From an uncultured Micromonospora sp. (GTDB lineage Bacteria; Actinomycetota; Actinomycetes; Mycobacteriales; Micromonosporaceae), in the NCBI GenBank assembly GCA_937951935.1, contig CALGAM010000258.1, positions 1-40,240 on the forward strand: a stretch of 40,240 nt of DNA, written 5' to 3'. Both the position numbers and the translations under genes were made by a program. The notes below the pieces were generated by a model, which ran no database searches, was not told the origin of the DNA, and worked only from the letters and a program-made list of their open reading frames with translations. Positions 1 through 8,520 of this stretch are shown piece after piece; the stretch's first letter is position 1; each line of letters starts with the position of its first letter.

Positions 1-354
<354 letters not shown>

Positions 355-439
355 GCAAGGTTTGCTCGTGTTCACTGTGTGATTCCTGGCAAACGAACAA
401 CCCTTGGTGTGGTGTGTGGGTTGTTGGTTTGTGTTTAGG

Positions 440-556
440 GTTACGGCGGTTATAGCGGAGGGGAAACGCCCGGTCACATTCCGAACCCGGTAGCTAAGCC
501 CTCCAGCGCTGATGGTACTGCACTCGGGAGGGTGTGGGAGAGTAGGTCGCCGCCGG
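440..556 (+). rRNA. rrf: 5S ribosomal RNA
   Basis: A 117-nt RNA in the usual position after 23S, with an 85-nt spacer. The ends pair (GTTACGGCGG at the start, CCGCCGGAC at the end). The conserved loop segments CCCGGTCACATTCCGAACCCGG and GATGGTACTGC are present. The ends were set by the terminal stem and could shift by one or two bases. Confidence 0.95.
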
Positions 557-567
557 ACATTCTTGTG

Positions 568-606
568 GTGTGGGGGTCACCCGGGTCACCCGGGTGACCC
601 CCACAC
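568..606 (+). terminator. rrn operon terminator, 18-bp palindrome
   Basis: A perfect inverted repeat with two 18-nt arms around a 3-nt centre starts 12 nt after the 5S end. The inner part is made of repeated GGGTCACCC blocks, so alternative pairings are possible. No long T run follows, as is common for actinobacterial hairpin terminators. The rest of the gap to 803 shows nothing recognisable. Confidence 0.8.
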
Positions 607-802
607 AGGTTTCTGAGGATTTTTCCCGGCCCGTCGTTCGCCGACCGCCGCGGCTGTGGCGACCCGCCGGGCCGGAAGGTCACGGGCGGACGGGCGTGTC
701 GGCCGGCTCCCACGGCCCCGGCCCACCGAGGCTGCGGCAGCCCTCAGGATCCGGTGGGAGGGAGCCGACAGCCGCCGTCCGCCAGCCCGCGAAGACCCTG
801 GA

Positions 803-1591
803 CTATCCGCCCAGGCTGGCCGCCGCGTTGCGGATGGCCTGGGCGAAGTAGCTCACCTGGGTGTAGACGCCGGGGTAGTTGGGCCGGGCGCAGCCGTACC
901 CCCAGCTGACGATGCCGATCTGGATCCAGGCGTTGTTCGCGTCCCGCCGGAACAGCGGGCCACCCGAGTCACCCTGGCAGGTGTCGACGCCGCCGGACAG
1001 GTAGCCGGCGCAGATCTCCTCGGCCGGAATGATCGCGCCGTTGTACGAGCTCGGACCGTTGCAGACCGAGTCACTGACGAACGGGACCGTCGCCTTCATC
1101 AGGTACCGCTGCTGCGCACCGCCCTCCCGGGTGGCCCCCCAGCCCGCGATGGTGAAGGTGCCGTTGTCGTAGGCGGTGGTGGTCGTGATCGGGAGCGTGG
1201 CGAGGCCCGTCACCGGGGTGGCCAGCCGGATCAGCGCCCAGTCGTCGCCGTACCCGTTGTAGCCGGGCGCCCGGTAGACGTAGTTGGACCGGACCTGGAT
1301 CCTGTTGGACGACTGGAGGTCGACGCTCCCGAGGGTGGCGGTGATGCTCGTGTCCGCCCCGGTCCGGCCGACGCAGTGCGCGGCGGTGAGGACCAGACGC
1401 GGGCTGTAGAGCGATCCACCGCAGCCCATCGAGAGCCGCACCATGAACGGGAACTCTCCCTCGGCGGCGCGGGTGCCCCCGACGACGAGCTGCGGGGCGG
1501 CGGCGGCCGGTGCGGCCAGGGTGACTCCGCCGAGGGTCACCGCGGCCAGGGCGGTGGCGGCGAGTCGGGTGAGGATACGCCAGCGAACCAT
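803..1591 (-). CDS. Secreted trypsin-like serine protease (S1 family)
   Basis: An extracellular endopeptidase of the chymotrypsin fold, 262 residues from the chosen start. A Sec signal peptide (Arg-rich start, Ala/Val core, APAAAAP) is followed by a very short propeptide and a mature start at VVGGT. The triad is visible: His in TAAHC (about 72), Asp in DDWALIRL (about 117) and Ser in GDSGGP (about 209). Asp six residues before that Ser (DTCQGDS) is the trypsin-type S1 pocket residue, predicting cleavage after Arg or Lys. The ATG at 1591 is preferred over one six codons upstream because GGAGAG lies 6 nt before it. It has its own promoter region (1660-1687) and probably does not belong to an operon. 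Confidence 0.93.
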   Translation of the reverse strand: MVRWRILTRLAATALAAVTLGGVTLAAPAAAAPQLVVGGTRAAEGEFPFMVRLSMGCGGSLYSPRLVLTAAHCVGRTGADTSITATLGSVDLQSSNRIQVRSNYVYRAPGYNGYGDDWALIRLATPVTGLATLPITTTTAYDNGTFTIAGWGATREGGAQQRYLMKATVPFVSDSVCNGPSSYNGAIIPAEEICAGYLSGGVDTCQGDSGGPLFRRDANNAWIQIGIVSWGYGCARPNYPGVYTQVSYFAQAIRNAAASLGG

Positions 1592-1659
1592 GGGGTTCTC
1601 TCCAACCATGGACGGCGCGCCTTGTGGGCGCGCGCCTTCACGATGCCGGCAGCGTAAGG

Positions 1660-1687
1660 ATCATATCTGCAGATAGCAATACGTGAA
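1660..1687 (-). promoter_or_regulatory. Candidate promoter of the protease gene
   Basis: Read on the minus strand, TTCACG (1687-1682) and TATGAT (1665-1660) are separated by 16 bp, giving a predicted transcript start near 1653 and a leader of about 60 nt. A perfect 12-bp palindrome TATCTGCAGATA (1664-1675) fills the spacer and touches the -10 box, where a repressor could block polymerase. This is inference from motif shape only. Confidence 0.45.
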
Positions 1688-1690
1688 TGT

Positions 1691-1719
1691 CATCCTGGAT
1701 GTGTCATACCATCCGGATG
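1691..1719. repeat. Paired CATCC/GGATG palindromes upstream of the protease promoter
   Basis: Two near-identical palindromes, CATCCTGGATG (1691-1701) and CATCCGGATG (1710-1719), each followed by TG, lie just upstream of the candidate -35 element of the protease gene and downstream of the VanW-protein stop codon. Their centres are about 18-19 bp apart. They could be paired operator sites or small hairpins at the end of the VanW-protein mRNA. Confidence 0.4.
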
Positions 1720-1747
1720 TGGTGGCCCGTCCGCAGGTGCGGCAGGG

Positions 1748-3718
1748 TTACCGCCCGCAGACGTACCGGGGCTCGGCCTGGTACGTCCAGGTGAACTTCT
1801 CCCGCTTGACGACCCGGCCGTCCCGGTGGAACAGCCGCCAGGCGTCCTGGGTGAACCCGGTGCTGCCGTTGGTCGGGATGCAGGAGGGACCCGGTTCCAG
1901 GTGGACCACCCGGGGCTTGGTGATGTTCCGGCGCGGGCTCCACTCGGTGGTGATCTTGTCCCAGACCCTGGTGCTCCAGATCGACACGGTGATCGAGTTC
2001 GAGGTGTACGACGTGTCGATGAGGACACCGTACGGGGTGTTGTTCCGGAACTTGAAGTCGAGGTCGGGCCAGAAGATCGTCGACTCGATGACCGGCGGGT
2101 ACCGGTCGAACCAGTACGAGTGCGGCTTGTGTTCGACGTCCTCCAGCCCCGCGTAGTAGATCGCGTTGAACAGGGTGGTGGTGAACTGTGACACCCCGCC
2201 GCCGACCCCCGGTACGAGCTTGCCGTCGACGATGACCGGGGCGTCGCGGTATCCCTGGCGGTAGCCGCGCTCGCCGGTGTGCCCGTTGAGCGAGAACGTC
2301 TCTCCCGGCATGACCAGGGCGCCGTCGACCTCCTTGGCGACGGTCACGATGTTCTGGCTGCGCGGAGACTCGAGTCCGCCGGTGAATTTCGTGGTGAAGG
2401 TCGAAACCCGCTCCCTGATTCCGAGCTTCGACAGCTTCTCGGTGGTGAGTTTCGGCTCGACCGTCCGCAGGACGCCCTTCACCTCACGGCCGTCCCGCCG
2501 CGGGAGCACCTCCAGCAGGTCCCGGCTCAGCGCGGCGACGTCCAGCTGCCGGCCGTTGCGGCCGGCGACCATCCGGGGTTTGCCGTCCTGGATCGACATG
2601 CTCGCGTCCCTCGCCGTGACCTCGATCCGGGCGAGCTGGTTGGCCAGCGCCGCGCGGAGTTTCTTCGCGTCGACGCGCGGCACGATCCGCCCGGTCTCGT
2701 CGGCGGTCAGGACGAGACTCTTCGCGATCGCCGGTGGGCCGACGGTGATGGCGCCGTGCTCGGTGGTCACGGTGACCGGGGCGGAGACCGCCGGTCTGGC
2801 GAGTTCGTCGACGAGTCGGTCCACCTCCTCGGCGGTGGTCGCCGGGTGCGTCTCGACCAGCGGTATCACCACCGGCCGGCCGCTGAGCCAGCCGTCTCGG
2901 ATCGCCCTGGCGGAGTCCTCGGCGCGCAGATCCCAGCCCGGCTTCGGATAGACCGGTACCGGCGTGGTGCCGTCGAACCGGACGGCCGGCATGGTCATCC
3001 GCCGGTCGACCTCGCCGACGATCCTCCGGAGTTCCGCGTCGAGCCGCTCCGGGTCCACGGCGACGACCGGGGTGACCTCCCGGGAGCCGAAGAGCAGCCG
3101 CAACGGGCTGGGGCGGTGGTCGACCGCCGCCGCCACGGTCGCCTCCACGTCGACGGCGAGCCCGACCGCGGTCGGCGACACCTCGCCGGTCTTCTCGCCG
3201 ATCCGCACCACCACCGGCGCGTGGAGGTCGTCGCGCCGGTCCAGGCTGGACCGGAGCAGCCGGGCCGCCTCCGCCCGGCTCTTCCCGCCCAGGTCCAGAC
3301 CGAGAACGCGGGTGCCGCGCGGCACCTCGCCGGCGTACGCGTACCCGGCCGTGGCGGCGCCCGCGGCGAGCAGGACGACGACGGCGACGCCACCGGCGAG
3401 CAGTGTCCGACGACGCCGGGTGGATCCGCCCTCACGCGCGTCGTCGGGCGCGGACGGGCCCGTCGGCCGGCCCGCCGCGGCGGAGGCACCGGTCGTCGCC
3501 TGCCCACCGGCGGTGGCCGGTCCGCCGGCGCCGGACCTGGTCGCCCCCGGCCGGATTCCCGAGCCCTGCTCCAGGGGCCAGGTGACGGCGGTGATCGGGA
3601 TCGTCGGACGGTCGTCGACAGAGGGCCGGACAGGGGTCAGTTCGGCGGTCGGCTGCTCGTCGGCTGGCAGTGTCGCCCCGCCGTACTGACGACCGTTCTG
3701 CTCGCCGTCGTGACTCAC
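1748..3718 (-). CDS. VanW family protein with YoaR-like envelope domains
   Basis: A membrane-anchored envelope protein of about 656 residues. The N-terminal ~105 residues are hydrophilic and rich in Pro, Thr and Ala (cytoplasmic). A single transmembrane segment follows (TLLAGGVAVVVLLAAG and on, about 105-130). Then comes a long extracytoplasmic part resembling the peptidoglycan-binding-like repeats of YoaR proteins. The VanW domain is at about 440-605 (FTGGLESPRSQNI, MPGETFSLN, GGGVSQFTTTLFNA, NNTPYGVLI). VanW is named after vancomycin clusters but its biochemical role is unknown; stand-alone actinobacterial members are common and do not imply resistance. GTG at 3718 is preferred over one at 3724 because GAGG is correctly spaced only for the former. 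The 230-bp gap upstream is shared with the divergent nuclease gene. Confidence 0.88.
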   Translation of the reverse strand: MSHDGEQNGRQYGGATLPADEQPTAELTPVRPSVDDRPTIPITAVTWPLEQGSGIRPGATRSGAGGPATAGGQATTGASAAAGRPTGPSAPDDAREGGSTRRRRTLLAGGVAVVVLLAAGAATAGYAYAGEVPRGTRVLGLDLGGKSRAEAARLLRSSLDRRDDLHAPVVVRIGEKTGEVSPTAVGLAVDVEATVAAAVDHRPSPLRLLFGSREVTPVVAVDPERLDAELRRIVGEVDRRMTMPAVRFDGTTPVPVYPKPGWDLRAEDSARAIRDGWLSGRPVVIPLVETHPATTAEEVDRLVDELARPAVSAPVTVTTEHGAITVGPPAIAKSLVLTADETGRIVPRVDAKKLRAALANQLARIEVTARDASMSIQDGKPRMVAGRNGRQLDVAALSRDLLEVLPRRDGREVKGVLRTVEPKLTTEKLSKLGIRERVSTFTTKFTGGLESPRSQNIVTVAKEVDGALVMPGETFSLNGHTGERGYRQGYRDAPVIVDGKLVPGVGGGVSQFTTTLFNAIYYAGLEDVEHKPHSYWFDRYPPVIESTIFWPDLDFKFRNNTPYGVLIDTSYTSNSITVSIWSTRVWDKITTEWSPRRNITKPRVVHLEPGPSCIPTNGSTGFTQDAWRLFHRDGRVVKREKFTWTYQAEPRYVCGR

Positions 3719-3780
3719 GGACACCTCGATCAGCGTGAACGATGGCGGGCGCCGACCGGCCCGCGCGGCAAGACCTGAAC

Positions 3781-3817
3781 GACTACGGTAACCAAGCCTG
3801 GGTGACTACGGTAACCA
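3781..3817. promoter_or_regulatory. 14-bp direct repeat with GTAACC core in a divergent promoter region
   Basis: GACTACGGTAACCA occurs perfectly twice (3781-3794 and 3804-3817), 23 bp apart. A further GTGAC (3802-3806) gives a GTGAC-N4-GTAAC arrangement around the second copy. The repeats lie about 65-100 bp upstream of the VanW start and about 140-175 bp upstream of the nuclease start. GTAAC-type direct repeats resemble published binding sites of the actinobacterial response regulator MtrA. The similarity is from memory and the spacing is not ideal, so this remains a candidate operator. Confidence 0.4.
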
Positions 3818-3956
3818 GAGCCCACCCGTGACAGACAACGAGGCCGAGGACCAACCGGCTTCCCGACGTCCACCACCGGCGTACACCCGGATGCTCTCGT
3901 TTCGACATCCGGCCCGCTTATGCTCCGACGATCACCCCTAATCGGGAGGCAACCTG

Positions 3957-6900
3957 ATGCGCCGGAACAGACGCGGACGACGTCCGCTCACGGTGTTGGG
4001 CGTACTTGTCACCAGTAGTGCGCTCGGACTGACCAGTGGTGTTGCCGCCTTCGCCGCGGAACCCACGGCGTCACCCTTCATCAGCGAGATCCACTATGAC
4101 AACGCCGGTACCGACACCGGCGAGGCCATCGAGGTCGAGGCCCCGGTCGGCTACGACCTGACCGGGTGGCAGCTCGTCCTCTACAACGGGAGCAACGGCT
4201 CCGTGTACGGCACGCGGACCCTGCGCGGTGTCGTGCCGGCGGCCGGCGTGGTCGTCGAGACGTACCCGACGGACGGGATCCAGAACGGGTCGCCGGACGG
4301 CGTCGCGCTGGTCGCACCCGACGGAAGTGTCGCCGAGTTCCTCAGCTACGAGGGCAGCTTCACCGGCGTCGGCGGGCCGGCCGACGGGCTCACCGCGACC
4401 GACATCGGGGTCGCCGAGTCCGGCAGCACCCCGGTCGGCCACTCGTTGCAGAAGATCGACGGCACGTGGCGGCCACCGGCGCCGCACACCTTCGGTGTCC
4501 GGAACTCCGGCGGCGGGTCCGAGCCCGAGCCGGGCGGCTGCGACGTCGCCGTCGACCACACCATCGCCGAGGTTCAGGGGACCGGCGACGCGACCCCGCT
4601 GGCCGGCACCCGGGTCACCGTGGAGGGTGTGGTCACCGCCGACCACCGCAGCGGCGGCTACAACGGCATCTACCTCCAGACCGCCGGCAGCGGCGGCCGC
4701 GCCCCGGCCGCCGGGACCGCCTCGGACGGGATCTTCGTCTACCTGACCGGCAACACCGCCAACCACCCGGACGTCACGATCGGGGACCGGATCCGGGTGA
4801 GCGGCACCGCCGGCGAGTACAACGGGCTCACCCAGCTCAGCATCGCGACCCGCGACGACGTACAGCTCTGCGAGCGCGGCGTCCCGCTGCCCGAGCCCGT
4901 GCCGTTGGAGCTGCCGCTGGACGAGGCCGGCCGGGAGTCGGTCGAGTCGATGCTGGTGGCCCCGGTCGGCCGTTTCACCGTCTCCGAGGTCTACAACACC
5001 AACCGGTACGGCGAGGTGGTGCTGGCGGCGGGCGACAGGGCCGCGCCGATCCCCACCGACCTGGCCCGACCCGGCACCGAGCAGGCCCGGCAGATCGCGG
5101 CCGACAACGCACGGCGTCGGCTGCTGGTCGACGACGGGAAGACCACCAACCTCGCGACCGCCGGCCTGCGCCCGCCGTACGTCTCCCCGACCAGCCCGCT
5201 GCGGGTCGGCGACTCGGTGGAGGCGTTCGGCCCGAGCGTGTTGTCGTACTCCTTCAACGAGTGGCGGCTGCAGCCCACCGTCCCGGTCGACGCCGACACC
5301 CCGCCGGCCGGCCGGACCACGTTCAAGTCGACCAACCCGCGGACCCCGGCACCGGCCGACGTCGGCGGTGACGTGCGCCTGGCCAGCTTCAACGTGCTGA
5401 ACTACTTCGTCCACTTCGGGGGCGAGGCCCGGGGCGCCGCCGACGAGGCCGGCCTCGCCCGGCAGGAGGCGAAGATCGTTTCCGCGATCACCGCCCTCGG
5501 TGCCGACGTGGTCGCGCTGGCGGAGATCGAGAACTCGGTCCGGTTCAACCCGGACGACCCGCAGCAGGCGCTGAAGCGGCTGGTCGCGGCACTGAATGCC
5601 GCCGAGGGGGCGGGTACCTGGGACTACGTCCGCACCCCGGCCGACCTGCCGCCTCCCGCCCAGCAGGACGTGATCACCTCGGCGATCATCTTCAAGCCGG
5701 CGAGGGTCACCCCGCAGGGCCCGTCCCGGTCGCTGAACGACGAGAGCGTCTGGTTCAACGCCCGGGAGCCGATCGCCCAGACCTTCACCGCCGGTTCGGC
5801 CACCTTCACCGTGATCGCCAACCACCTCAAGTCCAAGAGCGGTTCGGACTCGGCCACCGGCGACAACGCCGACGTCGGTGACGGGCAGGGCGCGTTCAAC
5901 GGCGACCGGGTACGGCAGGCCCGCTCCCTGGTCAGCTTCGCGGAGCAGCTGAAGGAGTCCAGCGGCAGCGACGACGTGCTGCTGCTCGGCGACTTCAACG
6001 CCTACACCCAGGAGGACCCGATGCGGGTCCTCTACGACGCCGGTTACGTCGACCTCAACACCAGCGGCGCGGCGAGCTACGTCTACGGGGGCGAGTCCGG
6101 GTCGCTGGACCACGCGGTCGCCTCGCCGTCACTGGCGCGGCGGGTCACCGGCGTCGACGTCTGGCAGATCAACTCGCACGAGTCGTACGCCTTCCAGTAC
6201 GACGGGCACCCGGCGTTCTACGCCCCGGACCCGTACCGGGCCAGCGACCACAACCCGATCGTGGTCGGGCTCGACACCGGCACCGCGCCCGCGGGCCCGG
6301 TCGAGCTGCAACTGCTGGGCATCAACGACTTCCACGGCCGGCTGGAGTCCCCGGTCACCGTGGACGACCAGCCGGTCGGCGGTGCGGCCCAGCTCGCCGG
6401 CCTGGTCGGGCGGTTGCGGGCCGAGAACCCGAACACCCTGTTCGTCTCCGGCGGCGACAACATCGGCGCCTCCACGTTCATCTCGGCGATCGACGGGGAC
6501 AACCCGACGATCGACGCGCTGAACCAGATGGGTCTGGCCGCGTCCGCGGTCGGCAACCACGAGTTCGACAAGGGCATCGCGGACCTGACCGGGCGGGTCA
6601 CCGACCGGGCCCGATTCCCGCTGCTCGGGGCGAACGTCTACCGGGGTGACGAGCGGGCGTTGCCGGCGTACTCGATCAGCGAGGTCGGCGGCGTCCGGGT
6701 CGGCTTCGTCGGCGTGGTCACCGAGCAGACCGCCTCGCTGGTCAGCCCGGACGGCATCGCCGGGATCACCTTCCGGGACCCGGTGGCCGAGGCGAACGCG
6801 GTCGCGGCCCAGCTCAAGGACGGCGACGAGGCCAACGGCGAGGCCGACGTGGTGGTGCTGCTCGCCCACGAGGGAGCGGCGACCGAGAACATCGGCTCGG

Positions 6901-8336
6901 CCGAGGATCTGGCGAACGACCCCGTCTTCGGGCCGTTCACCCGGGTCGACGCGACCATCGACGTGATCTTCAGCGGGCACACCCACCAGCCGTACGCGTT
7001 CCGGCTGCCGGTCCCCGGCACCGACCGGCTGCGCCCGGTGGTCCAGGCCGAGGACTACGGCAAGCGGCTCGGCCGGGTCACCCTGACCTACGACCCGGCC
7101 AGCGGCACGGTCACGGCCTCCGAGGCGGAGCTGGTCGACGTGGTCGGCGTCCCGCAGGACCCGGTGGTGGCCCAGATCGTGGCGGACGCCAAGACCCGCG
7201 CCGAGGAGCTCGGCAAGCAGCCGATCGGCTCGATCACCGCGGACATCAGGCGGGCGTACAACGAGGCCGGGAACGAGGACCGGGGCAAGGAGTCGGTGCT
7301 CGGCAACTTCATCGCCGACGTCCAGCTCGCCGGCACGAGGGACCCGGGCCGGGGCGGCGCGCAGATCGCGTTCATGAACCCGGGCGGGCTGCGGGCCGAC
7401 CTGTTGTACGACCCGGACGGCGTGGTCACCTACGCCGAGGCGTTCGCGGTGCAGCCGTTCGCCAACGACGTGGTGACCAAGAGCTACACCGGTGCCCAGA
7501 TCAAGCAGGTGCTGGAGGAGCAGTGGCAGCCGGAGGGCGCGTCGCGGCCGGTGCTCTGGCTCGGCGTCTCCAAGGGCTTCTTCTACACCTACGACCCGGA
7601 GGCGCCGAAGGGCTCCCGGATCACCTCGATGACGCTGAACGGCACGCCGATCGACCCGGCCGCGACGTACCGGGTGACGGTGAACTCGTTCCTCGCCGCC
7701 GGCGGGGACAACTTCACCACCCTCGCCGGGGGCACCAACCTGGCGACGACCGGCGACAACGACCTGACCATGCTGGTCGACTACCTCACCAGGTACTCGC
7801 CGGTCACCGCGGACGTCCAGCCGCGTTCGGCGGTCGGGCGGCCGGGGCCGCAGTGCACGACGACGATCACCGGGCGGTACGACCGGCCGCTGACCGTCTA
7901 CACCGGTCTCACCTGCCTGCGGGACGCGACCGTCTCCGGGCCGGTGACCATCCTGCCGGGCGCGTCGCTGGTCGCCACCGGCGGAGCCATCTCGGGACCG
8001 GTGACCGCGACCCAGGCGGCGCTGTTCACGCTGGACGGCACCGCCGTCTCGGGCCCGGTGACGGTGGTCGGCACGACCGGCCGGGTGTCGATCGGGTCGG
8101 GTCGGGTCAGCGGCCCGATCTCGCTCGCGCTGAACTCCGGCGGGGTACGCCTCGACGGGGTCACGGTCTCCGGCCCGGTCACGCTGACCGACAACGCCGG
8201 CACCGAGCCGGTGGTGGTCGCCGCGAACACCATCAGCGGCCCGCTCTCCTGCTCGGGCAACAGCCCGGCACCGGGCAACGACGGCCGGGCCAACACGGTC
8301 CGGGGCCCGGCGTCGGGGCAGTGCGCCAGGCTGTGA
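3957..8336 (+). CDS. Secreted ExeM/NucH-type nuclease fused to a 5'-nucleotidase, with repeat tail
   Basis: A 1459-residue exported enzyme. In order: a signal peptide (1-34, ends AAFAAE); a lamin-tail domain (about 37-175, SPFISEIHYDN); an OB-fold-like segment (about 195-330); an endonuclease/exonuclease/phosphatase domain (about 470-770, with LASFNVLNYF, AEIEN, LLGDFNAY and SDHNP); a UshA-like metallophosphatase (about 780-1030, with INDFHGRLE, GNHEFDKG and SGHTHQPY); a 5'-nucleotidase C-terminal substrate domain (about 1085-1290); and a Val-Ser-Gly-Pro repeat tail. The predicted chemistry is cleavage of extracellular nucleic acid followed by dephosphorylation of the nucleotides, i.e. phosphate and nucleoside scavenging. 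GGGAGG (3944-3949) supports the ATG. It is monocistronic, with a hairpin terminator after it. No LPXTG or membrane anchor is visible, so it is probably released or wall-associated by its tail. Confidence 0.93.
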   Translation: MRRNRRGRRPLTVLGVLVTSSALGLTSGVAAFAAEPTASPFISEIHYDNAGTDTGEAIEVEAPVGYDLTGWQLVLYNGSNGSVYGTRTLRGVVPAAGVVVETYPTDGIQNGSPDGVALVAPDGSVAEFLSYEGSFTGVGGPADGLTATDIGVAESGSTPVGHSLQKIDGTWRPPAPHTFGVRNSGGGSEPEPGGCDVAVDHTIAEVQGTGDATPLAGTRVTVEGVVTADHRSGGYNGIYLQTAGSGGRAPAAGTASDGIFVYLTGNTANHPDVTIGDRIRVSGTAGEYNGLTQLSIATRDDVQLCERGVPLPEPVPLELPLDEAGRESVESMLVAPVGRFTVSEVYNTNRYGEVVLAAGDRAAPIPTDLARPGTEQARQIAADNARRRLLVDDGKTTNLATAGLRPPYVSPTSPLRVGDSVEAFGPSVLSYSFNEWRLQPTVPVDADTPPAGRTTFKSTNPRTPAPADVGGDVRLASFNVLNYFVHFGGEARGAADEAGLARQEAKIVSAITALGADVVALAEIENSVRFNPDDPQQALKRLVAALNAAEGAGTWDYVRTPADLPPPAQQDVITSAIIFKPARVTPQGPSRSLNDESVWFNAREPIAQTFTAGSATFTVIANHLKSKSGSDSATGDNADVGDGQGAFNGDRVRQARSLVSFAEQLKESSGSDDVLLLGDFNAYTQEDPMRVLYDAGYVDLNTSGAASYVYGGESGSLDHAVASPSLARRVTGVDVWQINSHESYAFQYDGHPAFYAPDPYRASDHNPIVVGLDTGTAPAGPVELQLLGINDFHGRLESPVTVDDQPVGGAAQLAGLVGRLRAENPNTLFVSGGDNIGASTFISAIDGDNPTIDALNQMGLAASAVGNHEFDKGIADLTGRVTDRARFPLLGANVYRGDERALPAYSISEVGGVRVGFVGVVTEQTASLVSPDGIAGITFRDPVAEANAVAAQLKDGDEANGEADVVVLLAHEGAATENIGSAEDLANDPVFGPFTRVDATIDVIFSGHTHQPYAFRLPVPGTDRLRPVVQAEDYGKRLGRVTLTYDPASGTVTASEAELVDVVGVPQDPVVAQIVADAKTRAEELGKQPIGSITADIRRAYNEAGNEDRGKESVLGNFIADVQLAGTRDPGRGGAQIAFMNPGGLRADLLYDPDGVVTYAEAFAVQPFANDVVTKSYTGAQIKQVLEEQWQPEGASRPVLWLGVSKGFFYTYDPEAPKGSRITSMTLNGTPIDPAATYRVTVNSFLAAGGDNFTTLAGGTNLATTGDNDLTMLVDYLTRYSPVTADVQPRSAVGRPGPQCTTTITGRYDRPLTVYTGLTCLRDATVSGPVTILPGASLVATGGAISGPVTATQAALFTLDGTAVSGPVTVVGTTGRVSIGSGRVSGPISLALNSGGVRLDGVTVSGPVTLTDNAGTEPVVVAANTISGPLSCSGNSPAPGNDGRANTVRGPASGQCARL
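7926..8300 (+). repeat. DNA encoding VSGPV-type protein repeats (nuclease C-terminus)
   Basis: The last ~140 codons of the nuclease gene encode about six degenerate units of 20-25 residues, each starting with a form of [VI]SGP[VIL] (TVSGPVTILPG, AISGPVTATQA, AVSGPVTVVGT, RVSGPISLALN, TVSGPVTLTDN, TISGPLSCSGN). The regular valine/glycine pattern suggests a beta-solenoid. It would add a surface-binding or spacer module after the catalytic domains. Confidence 0.75.
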
Positions 8337-8364
8337 GCGACGGCTGAGCGAAGCCACGGTGTCG

Positions 8365-8403
8365 CCGCGGGCCCGTCGACCGTTTCGGTCGGCGGGCCCG
8401 CGG
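8365..8403 (+). terminator. Hairpin terminator after the nuclease gene
   Basis: Two 17-nt arms (8365-8381 and 8387-8403) pair with a single G-T wobble around the 5-nt loop GTTTC, starting 28 nt after the stop codon. There is no T run. It also separates the nuclease gene from the next gene on the same strand. Confidence 0.75.
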
Positions 8404-8520
8404 TCCGTCGGCGGGATACTGGCCGGGCGGCCGTGTCACCCCCCGGGCCCGCGGGGCCGTCGGCCACGGCCGCCCCGGACAGGACGAGGTCCGGACGCGA
8501 CGAGCAGCGGAGGAACGAGG

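Noticed and set aside
3787..3817. PHO box upstream of the nuclease gene
   Set aside because: The repeat period is 23 bp instead of 11 or 22, and the units match the actinomycete PHO consensus only partly.
4071..8357. Long minus-strand open frames opposite the nuclease gene
   Set aside because: High GC removes stop codons on the opposite strand; the sequences are Arg/Val/Gly-rich without motifs, while the plus strand has clear domains.
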